64,000 nucleotides of DNA. Source: Rhodospirillales bacterium (GTDB lineage: Bacteria; Pseudomonadota; Alphaproteobacteria; ATCC43930; CGMCC-115725). Shown piece by piece: positions 47,634 through 55,530 of the stretch (positions within the stretch are counted from its first letter, which is position 1; each line of letters starts with the position of its first letter). The DNA lies in the NCBI GenBank assembly GCA_028288725.1, contig JAQGIC010000057.1, forward strand, positions 30,127 to 94,126. The letters are read 5' to 3'. The position numbers and the translations under genes were made by a program. Below the pieces are notes generated by a model that was not told the origin of the DNA, searched no databases, and was given only the letters and a program-made list of their open reading frames with translations.

Positions 47634-48902
47634 TCATTTTCCAGCATTCTGCCAGCGACGGTGAAGCCATAGTGGCCAACGCAGCACCCGGTATAGAAAT
47701 GTAAGCTTTCCGGGCAGAGGCAGATTCAGCATGTCATCAAGATTGATGCTCTTGCTTCCGATTTCCGTCATGAAGGCGTGCGGCGTTGAGGCCAGAAGAA
47801 AATGCGAGGCCGATACCAAGGTCGTGCCGAATGGAAGCTGATAGATTTCCGTCTCCGCTTTGCCGCGGGTCATGCACAGCAAGGCGAGCCGCGAGAGTAG
47901 CCTTGTGACGCACGAGCGGCGCAAGGCTCTCGCCAGATCAGGCGGCAGTTCCAGGCCGAACATGTCCGCACAAAGCAAAAGCGCCTGGCCCACGGCGCGA
48001 TGGGTGCCGGTATTCCGAGCCAGCCTATAGTATGTCTCGATATCGATCGCACTCTTGTCGGCCAGCAGTGCCTGGATGTCGGTCAACCACTTCAGGCGGT
48101 TCCAGGCATGACTGGCTCCGTGCACGCACAGATAAATGAAGAGTTGCGCCGGCGGAAGCGTGCTGATTATGGCCGAGCTGGAAACCTTGACTGGCTGCAG
48201 TGCCGTGAAATCCACCCCCTCGTCCGCCAGAGACGAGATATTGGTCAGACGCCAATGCACCTCCAGTTCGATGTTCTTGCCTCTATGCCGCCACTCCATA
48301 TCCTTATTGAAGCGCCGCCAGAGGGATAGGACCGCATCCGGGGTACCAGGAGGAGGCCGCTGCCGTTCATAGCCGGCCGTCTCAAGCAGAGCGCACACAG
48401 CCGAGAATTCGGCGTCCAGCACGACGAGATCGATGTCCTTGGCATGACGGATGGCCAAATTACCATAGGCGAGCATCGCCAGGGTTGAGCCCTTCACCTG
48501 AGCACAGTGCAGGGCCGCTTGATCGAACAGCCTCTGCAAACGGAGGGTCTCCGCACAGAGCGCGAGGCTGCCGCGAGCGACCACGGTTGCTTGGTTCTGA
48601 AGAACTTGGCCTGCCGTCTCCGGGACCTCGATCCCCGCATGGGAGAGGCCATGCCAGACCAGGCCGGCTACCCGGTGACGTTTCACCACGCGTTCAAAGT
48701 GAGCCCAGTCGATCGGGCGGGCGGCTGCGGCCCGAATTGCCGCATTGCGACCGGCCGATGGCGGCCATCGGCAACACGCGATCAACAAGCCGAATTCCGC
48801 ACTGATCGCACCCGCCGACGAAGGCTTCGCGATCCGGCCGGAATTGCGAAGCTCATCTTCCGTTTCGATGCCGGCGGTCGGGGCTGCCGTCACGTCAGAC
48901 AA
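47634..48902 (-). CDS. Nucleotidyltransferase-family protein of the RiPP locus
   Basis: 422 residues of the NTP_transf_5 type. The core is readable: ALHCAQVKGSTLAML, then RHAKDIDLVVLD with the two metal-binding Asp residues, then NIELEVHWRL with the third acidic position. Homologues accompany lasso-peptide loci, including the paeninodin locus, with no settled role. Its start overlaps the B2 gene by 8 bases, so the two are co-translated. The N-terminal ~60 residues are poorly conserved in pattern. Confidence 0.82.
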   Translation of the reverse strand: MSDVTAAPTAGIETEDELRNSGRIAKPSSAGAISAEFGLLIACCRWPPSAGRNAAIRAAAARPIDWAHFERVVKRHRVAGLVWHGLSHAGIEVPETAGQVLQNQATVVARGSLALCAETLRLQRLFDQAALHCAQVKGSTLAMLAYGNLAIRHAKDIDLVVLDAEFSAVCALLETAGYERQRPPPGTPDAVLSLWRRFNKDMEWRHRGKNIELEVHWRLTNISSLADEGVDFTALQPVKVSSSAIISTLPPAQLFIYLCVHGASHAWNRLKWLTDIQALLADKSAIDIETYYRLARNTGTHRAVGQALLLCADMFGLELPPDLARALRRSCVTRLLSRLALLCMTRGKAETEIYQLPFGTTLVSASHFLLASTPHAFMTEIGSKSINLDDMLNLPLPGKLTFLYRVLRWPLWLHRRWQNAGK

Positions 48903-49371
48903 AACAGGTAATCGGCGTGAAGCTGTGCGCCTCGGGATACCCGGTGACCTCGATACCCGCCGCCATCACCCAGGCATGGGCTTCCAGTCCACCTGTCGCC
49001 TGCCGTGCCGCACCAAAATAAAGCACCCCCGGTAGATTGCGCCGACGCAGCATCATCTTCGCAGCCAAGGCCTGCGGTAGACACACCGCCTTGAACGGCA
49101 CATAGCGCGCGGCACGCGTCACCGCCCAACCGATGTCTCGCACAAGCTCGATCTCGGTCGGGGAAGGGGATGCCGACGGCCCCGCCGCCATCCCGTCTAT
49201 CGGTGCCGCTACGTGGCCAATACGCCGCGCCAAATGGCGGAACGGCACGACCAGGACGCTCGCGCGGGCCAAGGCCAGCCACAACGCCGCCTCGAACAAG
49301 AGCCCGCGCTGGCGCCGGCCAATCCGTCCCAGCCTGAGAAATTTTGACACGATTCGAAAGCGGTACCGCAT
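48895..49371 (-). CDS. Lasso peptide biosynthesis B2 protein (transglutaminase-like leader protease)
   Basis: 158 residues. C97 in FKAVCLPQALAAKMMLRR and H132 in EAHAWV are the Cys and His of the bacterial transglutaminase-like peptidase that cuts off the leader peptide. The third acidic residue is not obvious, since the usual AWVE-x-D-G is AWVMAAG here. The N-terminal ~50 residues form the helical part typical of B2. It is divergent from B1 with a 130-base AT-rich gap between them. In most lasso loci B1 and B2 are adjacent or fused and point the same way. Confidence 0.88.
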   Translation of the reverse strand: MRYRFRIVSKFLRLGRIGRRQRGLLFEAALWLALARASVLVVPFRHLARRIGHVAAPIDGMAAGPSASPSPTEIELVRDIGWAVTRAARYVPFKAVCLPQALAAKMMLRRRNLPGVLYFGAARQATGGLEAHAWVMAAGIEVTGYPEAHSFTPITCFV

Positions 49372-49501
49372 GGTTCGATGATATTCGCTTCGGCCGGTTC
49401 AAGCCATCTCAATCACGCGGCGGCAGAATATCAATTAACCATTTCAGCATACCGTTGCGTTGTGATGCCCAGAATACTATGTTCCCTTAATTATCATCGG
49501 T
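49372..49501. promoter_or_regulatory. Divergent promoter region between B2 and B1
   Basis: A 130-base AT-rich gap between two divergent starts in otherwise GC-rich DNA. It contains AATATCAATTAACC and TTCCCTTAATTATCATC. No precise -35/-10 pair or operator can be assigned. It is the only reasonable promoter site for both arms of the RiPP locus. Confidence 0.55.
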
Positions 49502-49792
49502 ATGTTGGTCATGAATCTTCCTCGTAAAGTTTTAATTCCTGAAACGACTATATTTTCTACCATTGCCGAAGAAGGCGTTCTTTTAGATATAGATGCCGGA
49601 ACGTACTATTCGCTTTCCACCACCGCATCCTTCCTTTGGACGCAATGGATGAAGGACGGTTCGGTCGAACAGGCGATCGACCAATTGGTCGACGCCTTCG
49701 CCGTGGACCGTGCGACGGCCAAAAGCGACGTGCGGGAACTGGTTGAGGATCTGCTGGCCAAGCGGTTGCTCATTGCCGGCGAGGCGGAATGA
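49502..49792 (+). CDS. Lasso peptide B1 protein (PqqD-like RiPP recognition element)
   Basis: 96 residues of PqqD fold: VLLDIDAGTYYSLSTTASFLW is the strand-turn-helix core, followed by IDQLVDAFAVDRATAKSDVRELVEDLLAKRLL. PqqD-like proteins bind the YxxP motif of leader peptides and present them to the B2 protease and cyclase. It is the first gene of the plus-strand arm, 7 bases before the asparagine-synthetase-like gene. The start is 49502 or 49511. Confidence 0.9.
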   Translation: MLVMNLPRKVLIPETTIFSTIAEEGVLLDIDAGTYYSLSTTASFLWTQWMKDGSVEQAIDQLVDAFAVDRATAKSDVRELVEDLLAKRLLIAGEAE

Positions 49793-49799
49793 GCCGGCG

Positions 49800-51635
49800 A
49801 TGAGTGCGTTCGTCGCGATTCTCCACCGGACCGGCCGCCCGGTCGATCGTCGGCTGCTGGTGCATCTGACGGCGGGACTCGCCTGGCGAGGACCGGACGG
49901 CACGGGAGTTTGGTGTGAGGGTCCGATCGGGCTGGGCCACGCCTTGTTATGCACGAGCCCTGAAACCGAACGAGGCATCGGTCCGATCGTCCTGGATGGT
50001 TTGTGTCTGAGCGGCGATGTGCGTTTGGACGACCGCGAAACAGTGCTTGCCTCGCTCAAGGCCGCCGGTTGCCCCGTCGATCAGAGCACGTCGGACGGCG
50101 AGCTGGTGCTCCACGCTTACCGGGCGAGAGGCGACGATTGTCTCGACAGCCTGGCCGGCGATTTCTCGTTTTGCCTGTGGGATGGAAAGAGGCACCGCTT
50201 GCTGGCCGCCCGCGATCAGTTCGGCATCATGCCGCTCTATTTCGCGGAAACCGAGGATGTCCTGATCCTCAGCAACAGCCTGCTCTGCCTCAAGGAGCAT
50301 CCCGCCGTCGATCTCGGATTGTCGGAAGAAGCGATCGCCGATCATTTGGCGATCGGGATGAGCGCCCGACGTGACGCTACGTTCTACCGCGGCATCCGCC
50401 GGCTGGAGAACGGGTGCAAGCTGGTGGCCGCCACCGGCACGGTCGAGATCCTTCGTTATTGGACGCCGTCGGAGCGAGCCGTGCCGTCCCGCACAGCGCA
50501 CACGGCCGATCATGTCGAGGCATTTCGCGAACTCTTCGATCGAGCGGTGGGCGACCGGTTGCGCTGCACGCGGGTGGCGACAGACCTCAGCGGCGGCATG
50601 GACGCGAGCAGCATCGCCGCCAGCGTCGCGACCCTTTGGGGACCGGCAGCGACCCGGCAAGCCGTCCGGGCCCATACCTTCTATTTTGATCATCTCGTGC
50701 CCGATGAGGAAGGGCGCCTGGCACAAATGATCGCTGCGCAACATGACATGCCGCTCGATCTCTTTGCGATCGAGCCGCTGCTCGAAGCGGCGTTCGCCTT
50801 GAACCCGCGCCATGTCGCGCCGGAACCGGCGCTAGGTCTGCTCTCGCCGCATGACGCTATTTTCCCGCGCGCGGCCGACCATGCGCGCGTCCTGTTGCGC
50901 GGCTATGGCGGCGACCCGCTCTTCGAGCTCGTTGGCATGCCGTCACTGGGAGCTACCGAAATCCTGCGTGCTCTGCCCGATATGGCCAAGCTAGGCCTGC
51001 GCCATCGTCGCAAGCCGTGGAACGGGCTGCGCCAGCGGTGGCGCGCGGGCCGCCGGGAGCCATGGCCGCTGCGTCCCGACAGCATGCTCGACCGCGATTT
51101 CGTCCGACGCGAAAACATCGACGACCGTCGTGTCGCTTGGCTCGCGCAACACGCCGCACCCTCGGGGACTGCCATGGCAACGAATATCCTATGGCGTAAT
51201 CTGTTCGACCGGGCCGATGCCGATTTTACCGGCGTGCCGCTACAGGTCCGATATCCGTTCTTCGACTTGCGGCTGGTCCGCTTCATTGACAGCGTTCCTC
51301 CGCTGCCCTGGCGGGGGGACAAAATGCTGCTACGCCTGGCGATGGCAGAGCGGCTTCCGACCCCCGTTCTGCATCGACACAAGACGGGAGTCGCCGGCGT
51401 GCCGATCAAGGCTTGGCTGCTGCGCGATGGGTCGAAGCCCTGGATGTTCGATCTACTCGCCCTCGACGCCGTGCAGCCCTACATCGACCGCGACGCCGTT
51501 ACCGACCTCCTGCGCCATCCCGAGTGCTTGGACAGGGCGACCGTTGCACAAATCCATTTCATCTGGACGCTGGCCATATGGCTGCGCGACCTGCCGTCCA
51601 GGCGGCAGCCCGCCGACCTCTCCGCGTTCGGCTGA
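49800..51635 (+). CDS. Asparagine-synthetase-like lasso macrolactam synthetase (C protein)
   Basis: 611 residues. The N-terminal glutaminase-like domain begins MSAFVAI, with Ser instead of the catalytic Cys at position 2, so it is not a glutaminase. The C-terminal synthetase domain has the ATP pyrophosphatase loop S264-G-G-M-D268. Lasso C proteins adenylate the Asp or Glu side chain of the core and join it to the new N-terminus. ELVGMPS and GVPLQVRYPFFDLRLVRF fit the family. It is co-transcribed with B1 and the kinase (8-base gap). Ordinary asparagine synthetase is unlikely given this context. Confidence 0.9.
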   Translation: MSAFVAILHRTGRPVDRRLLVHLTAGLAWRGPDGTGVWCEGPIGLGHALLCTSPETERGIGPIVLDGLCLSGDVRLDDRETVLASLKAAGCPVDQSTSDGELVLHAYRARGDDCLDSLAGDFSFCLWDGKRHRLLAARDQFGIMPLYFAETEDVLILSNSLLCLKEHPAVDLGLSEEAIADHLAIGMSARRDATFYRGIRRLENGCKLVAATGTVEILRYWTPSERAVPSRTAHTADHVEAFRELFDRAVGDRLRCTRVATDLSGGMDASSIAASVATLWGPAATRQAVRAHTFYFDHLVPDEEGRLAQMIAAQHDMPLDLFAIEPLLEAAFALNPRHVAPEPALGLLSPHDAIFPRAADHARVLLRGYGGDPLFELVGMPSLGATEILRALPDMAKLGLRHRRKPWNGLRQRWRAGRREPWPLRPDSMLDRDFVRRENIDDRRVAWLAQHAAPSGTAMATNILWRNLFDRADADFTGVPLQVRYPFFDLRLVRFIDSVPPLPWRGDKMLLRLAMAERLPTPVLHRHKTGVAGVPIKAWLLRDGSKPWMFDLLALDAVQPYIDRDAVTDLLRHPECLDRATVAQIHFIWTLAIWLRDLPSRRQPADLSAFG

Positions 51636-51643
51636 CGCCGCCT

Positions 51644-52645
51644 ATGCCGCGCTATCTTCTTCACGGCAAGTTGGTCGCCCTGCCGATTGCATGGTCAGGG
51701 CTTGTCGAGGCCGCTGGGGCAGCGCATGTCGACATCCTGTTCGTCTTCGGCGGCTATCGCGATCCGGTCGCTTTGCCTTCTTTGATCGAGCCGGGATGGA
51801 TTGAGGCTCCCCTCGACAAGGGCCCCCATGCCATGGCGGCGCGGCTCTGGCGCCAGGCGACCACCGACGGCGTCCGCCACCTGATCCGCTTCAGTGGTGA
51901 GGATGACCATGCCGAATATGTTATCGCCGCCGACGCCAGTCGCGTCGATGTCGTTTGGACACGGCCCGAGGTCGAGGTGGGCCATCTGGTGCATCTGGCT
52001 CTCGGTCCCGTGCTCGGGCTGATCCTGCGTCTCGAGGGACAGGTGGCATTACACGCCACCGCGGTGGCGATGGGCGATCGAGCCGTCGCCATTGCCGGCC
52101 GCAGCGGCAGCGGAAAATCCACCCTGGTGGCCAATTTGATCCGACAGGGCGGCACATTGCTCGGCGACGACATGAGCGTTATCGACGTCGATACGGATAC
52201 GCCGAGCGTCAGGGCGGGCCAAGGCGGCCTGAAGCTCTGGCCGCAAAGTCTGGAGCAGTTGGGCGAGGCCGCGCACGTCTGGCCAACGATCTTCGATTCG
52301 GCAAAACGCCATGTCCAGATCGAGCGGGTCGTCTTGACCGCCCCGGTGCCGCTCGACGCAATCCTGCTACTCGGCCCGTTCTCACCCGAAATTGACGATC
52401 CGGCGCTGGAGCGATTGTCGCCGCAGGAGGCGTTCCTGCCCCTGTCGGCCCAGCTTTACCTGCCCTTCGCGCCGCTTCAGCCCGTGAGCCGAGCGATTCT
52501 GTTCCAGCGCCAATGCCGTGTCGTCTCCCAAGTCCCGGTTCTCAGGATACTGCGCCCGCTTGGCCTGGACGCGTTGCCAGGTCTATGCCGAACGATTATT
52601 GAAGCAATCTTCAGCCATACGAGGCATGCGGTAAGCAATAGTTAA
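51644..52645 (+). CDS. HprK-related kinase of the lasso peptide locus
   Basis: 333 residues. The C-terminal half has the HPr-kinase-like fold: LHATAV with H137, the P-loop GRSGSGKS at 152-159, and LLGDDMSVID. The N-terminal half is not the HprK N-domain, as in lasso-associated kinases. Known relatives (PadeK, ThcoK, SyanK) phosphorylate the C-terminal Ser of lasso precursors. The precursor encoded 135 bases downstream ends in Ser, which fits this reaction. No HPr gene is nearby. Confidence 0.87.
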   Translation: MPRYLLHGKLVALPIAWSGLVEAAGAAHVDILFVFGGYRDPVALPSLIEPGWIEAPLDKGPHAMAARLWRQATTDGVRHLIRFSGEDDHAEYVIAADASRVDVVWTRPEVEVGHLVHLALGPVLGLILRLEGQVALHATAVAMGDRAVAIAGRSGSGKSTLVANLIRQGGTLLGDDMSVIDVDTDTPSVRAGQGGLKLWPQSLEQLGEAAHVWPTIFDSAKRHVQIERVVLTAPVPLDAILLLGPFSPEIDDPALERLSPQEAFLPLSAQLYLPFAPLQPVSRAILFQRQCRVVSQVPVLRILRPLGLDALPGLCRTIIEAIFSHTRHAVSNS

Positions 52646-52780
52646 AGTAGGCGCTTTACTCTCAGATCATCTATCGGCACACCTTAGTTGCACTTGCGTT
52701 TCTCGTTCGAGTGTGTCATCCAATTTTTGGACAAGAGAAATTGGGCTTAAGAGAAAATTGCTCTGCAGGGACTATAAATA

Positions 52781-52936
52781 ATGCCGATCAACACCGAAAT
52801 ACAAAATCAGGCGCCGACTCGGCGATCCTATGTAAAGCCCGAAATCAAGTCGATGGATGAAGTCATTGACATTGTTCAGGCAAATGCCGGCGGCGGCGCG
52901 ACCGACAGCGGGACCTCCCCAAACGCTTATTCATGA
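52781..52936 (+). CDS. Lasso-type RiPP precursor peptide (51 residues, C-terminal Ser)
   Basis: The leader contains Y17-V-K-P20-E-I22, the YxxPxL/I motif read by PqqD-like B1 proteins. The C-terminal part, ANAGGGATDSGTSPNAYS (residues 34-51), is rich in Gly, Ser and Thr with one Asp, D42. If cleavage is before A34, D42 is position 9 and gives a nine-residue ring with a nine-residue tail, much like paeninodin (A1, D9, C-terminal Ser). The usual Thr two residues before the core is Val here. AGGGA lies about 12 bases upstream. It lies last in its operon and is not in typical gene predictions because of its size. The core boundary is inferred. Confidence 0.8.
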   Translation: MPINTEIQNQAPTRRSYVKPEIKSMDEVIDIVQANAGGGATDSGTSPNAYS

Positions 52937-53137
52937 TCCTCTCTTTCGCCAGGCGGCATGGCGAATATTGTAATCATGACGAAACATCTGATCCAGTTCC
53001 TGTGCCGTACAGGGAAAGCCAAGTCTTGTCGCATGCCGCGCGAGTTCTTGGTAATTAGCGGCCGCAGCCTGATCGGGTCTTATCTCCGGCTTTTCGGATA
53101 GGGCTTCGATAAACGACATAGCCGCCTGATACGTCAC
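52931..53137 (-). CDS. Nif11-like small protein
   Basis: 68 residues. AMSFIEALSEKPEIRPDQAA, then RHATRLGFPCTAQELDQMFR, matches the Nif11 pattern: two helices with the G-F-x-(F/C)-(T/S)-x-x-E-L block. Nif11 domains serve as leader peptides for RiPPs, though this one ends soon after the domain (HDYNIRHAAWRKRGS) and has no Gly-Gly cut site. The stop overlaps the precursor stop in convergent orientation by 6 bases. It lies 13 bases after the terpene-cyclase-like gene and is co-transcribed with it. Starts are 53137 or 53119. Confidence 0.65.
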   Translation of the reverse strand: MTYQAAMSFIEALSEKPEIRPDQAAAANYQELARHATRLGFPCTAQELDQMFRHDYNIRHAAWRKRGS

Positions 53138-53150
53138 TGATCATTCTCGC

Positions 53151-55235
53151 TTAAGATTCGATGCTGTCCGCGATGGCGTGCATCGCCAGGGCCAAGGTCG
53201 CCAGCGCGGAAGCGGTGGTGAAGCATCGTTCCTGATCGACATGTTTCGATGGCGCGCCGTCCCGTTCGGTTTGCTGCGGAAGCATATGCAGCAAAGGCGC
53301 GCCGGCCGGCCAGCCCCCGTCCTGATCTTGCAACCGGAGCAGTCTCGTCAGCGCTGTCGTGCGGTCGGAAGCCGCTCCGTGCCGCAGGAGCGGACGTAGC
53401 GCCCAGGCAAGATCGAAAGTCGACAAACTCATCGGATCGAGCGCCAGGCACCAGGCCCGAGCGGCCGCGATCGATGGGGCATCGTCCACCGGATCGAGGT
53501 GTTCCGCAGCCATGACCGTCGCGAAAACATCGCTGTCCCACCAGTAGGCGGTCCAGGCGCCATCAGGCCGTTGGCGTCGCCGGAGCTGCACCAACGCCTC
53601 GTTGCCGATAAGCGGCGCCACGTTCGCCAGCACGCAATCGTGGCCGAAGCGCCAGCCGGCCACCTCCTCCGTCGTCAGCAAGCGATCATTCTGCCGGATG
53701 GGTGTGGTCCGGCCATAGGTCGCGACGCCACCATCGACCAGAAGATGCTCCGCCAGAAAGGCCCTTGCCCGTTCCATTGCGGGCAGCTCGATTTGCAGGG
53801 CGGCGGCAAGGCGCAGTACCCAAGCCGTCGAGTCCGCATCTGGCGGACTGATTGCGTTGTAGCCCCAGCCGCCGTTCGGCCGCTGACGCCCCAGCAGCCA
53901 TTCCATCGCCTGGGCCGCGAGCAGCCGGCCACGCTCCTGTCCGGCCAGGACGAGCTGGCAGCCGATGAAACCGGTGACCCATTCGTCGCTTTCGCCGATC
54001 GCCAAGTCGAAGTCGCGCCAGAAACCGCCCTGCCGACGTTGAGCGGCAAGGAAGTCAAGGGCCCGGTCCATCACCTCATTCAACAGCGTCCTGGAGAGCG
54101 GGATGGCGGACTCACCATCCGTGGCGGCGGGAAGCATCGGCGGCAGCAGCCATTCGTGGTGCGCGCCGAGATAGGCTTTGGCCTGTCGGCCGCCTTTGCC
54201 GTCAAGGGTGAGTTTTACGTGAGTAAGCTCGCGGCGGAACGAGGCAAGGTGGTCCCGCGGTGCCAGCATGGCGGCTACAGCCCAGGATGCCGGCCAGGTC
54301 GGCGTAGAGGTTCCGGGAATGATCGTGCCCGCGAAGGACAGCAGCGCCTGCGCTTCGGTCGCGGTGCAAAGCCCTTCGTCGACAAGAAATTCGAACAGCC
54401 GCCGCCACCGCGGATCATCGGCGCGCTGCCGGTTGATGAAGGCTTCCACCCCCAGAGAAGGCCGCCAGTCGCCGCCGTCCAGATCGAGCGCCACGGTCAC
54501 CAGGTCGACCTCGTCCAGCATCCTGGTGAACGCATGCAACGCCGCCGTCCGGTCGCCGGGCCAGCCGATCGCTTCAAGCAATGGCAGCAGGCCGTCCCGA
54601 TCCAGATCCTTGATATTGACGCGAATCGCGCCGCCTTCCCGGCCAAGCATAAGGCCGATATGGCCGACCGAGCCGACCCGCGCCGCTGCCTCGAAGCATC
54701 TCGCGAGCTTGGCCGCCGCTTCGGCCTCAAGGCCTCCGCGCAGCCACACGATCGCCTCGACGATCAGTGCCTCGCGCTTGGCCCGGGCCTGCGGATCACG
54801 GCTTCGATTGTGCACGTCGAGAAATATGCCGGGTACGCGAGCGCGGTGATCGTCGCCCTCCGGCAGGTCATGTTCCAGGTAGATATTCTTGAACAGCGCG
54901 CCGAACGCATGGCCGTTCGCCCACGCTTGCAGGAAACGGTGCAGCCGCGCCCACGGACCACCGTCGTCGACGATCGATGACGTATCGAGATCGTCGAGGA
55001 TATGCCGTGCTTTGGACGCCTGATCCGCGTCGAGGAGTTGATGGAGATCGACCTGGCTGGTCTTGCCCCCTAATCGCAATTCCAGCCCGATATGAGGCAC
55101 TGCAGGCAGGGTCCGGGCCAGTTTATCCAGACGCTGCCGAACCGCCGGGACGACTGGGCAAGGCGCCCAACTGGACCACAACAAGTCGAGACAACCCGAC
55201 GCGGTAAGAAAGCGCTCGATCGTGGAATCCGCCAT
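53151..55235 (-). CDS. Terpene-cyclase-fold (prenyltransferase/squalene oxidase repeat) protein
   Basis: 694 residues. The C-terminal half has QW-like repeats of the alpha/alpha barrel: FLAAQRRQGGFWRDF, WLLGRQRPNGGWGYN, LRRRQRPDGAWTAYWW and LLRLQDQDGGWPAG. The class II cyclase motif DxDDTA appears as DADSTA (about residue 464), with one Asp replaced by Ser. The N-terminal ~330 residues are not recognised; they have GLELRLGG and YLEHDLPEGDDH. It may protonate an isoprenoid or act on another substrate. It is followed by a Nif11-like gene and is convergent to the lasso precursor. The start at 55235 is preferred to 55328 but is uncertain. Confidence 0.72.
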   Translation of the reverse strand: MADSTIERFLTASGCLDLLWSSWAPCPVVPAVRQRLDKLARTLPAVPHIGLELRLGGKTSQVDLHQLLDADQASKARHILDDLDTSSIVDDGGPWARLHRFLQAWANGHAFGALFKNIYLEHDLPEGDDHRARVPGIFLDVHNRSRDPQARAKREALIVEAIVWLRGGLEAEAAAKLARCFEAAARVGSVGHIGLMLGREGGAIRVNIKDLDRDGLLPLLEAIGWPGDRTAALHAFTRMLDEVDLVTVALDLDGGDWRPSLGVEAFINRQRADDPRWRRLFEFLVDEGLCTATEAQALLSFAGTIIPGTSTPTWPASWAVAAMLAPRDHLASFRRELTHVKLTLDGKGGRQAKAYLGAHHEWLLPPMLPAATDGESAIPLSRTLLNEVMDRALDFLAAQRRQGGFWRDFDLAIGESDEWVTGFIGCQLVLAGQERGRLLAAQAMEWLLGRQRPNGGWGYNAISPPDADSTAWVLRLAAALQIELPAMERARAFLAEHLLVDGGVATYGRTTPIRQNDRLLTTEEVAGWRFGHDCVLANVAPLIGNEALVQLRRRQRPDGAWTAYWWDSDVFATVMAAEHLDPVDDAPSIAAARAWCLALDPMSLSTFDLAWALRPLLRHGAASDRTTALTRLLRLQDQDGGWPAGAPLLHMLPQQTERDGAPSKHVDQERCFTTASALATLALAMHAIADSIES

Positions 55236-55530
55236 GCCTCGCAACTCAGACCGACTCGATATGCCAAGCAGGCCGTGCCGGCACAAACTACGGTTACAAG
55301 GTCGCGCACGCAATGCTCCAGACCGCATACAGACGGCGGAATATCGTGCTCGCGAAAATCACGGGGAGAAGTGTCCGCTTTCGGCCTCCACAGCGGCTTA
55401 TCGGCAACCGCGGACAGTTCGCGGTTGCGCTCTTTCTGGCAGGCTTAATGAAAGAGATCTTCGCCGAGTTCGGCCTCGACGAGGATTCCCAATCTACCTG
55501 CCAAGGACAAGAGAGCATCGACGGGCCCAA

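Noticed and set aside
49800..51635. Ordinary asparagine synthetase B
   Set aside because: Position 2 is Ser instead of Cys, and it lies between a PqqD-like and an HprK-like gene with a RiPP precursor downstream.
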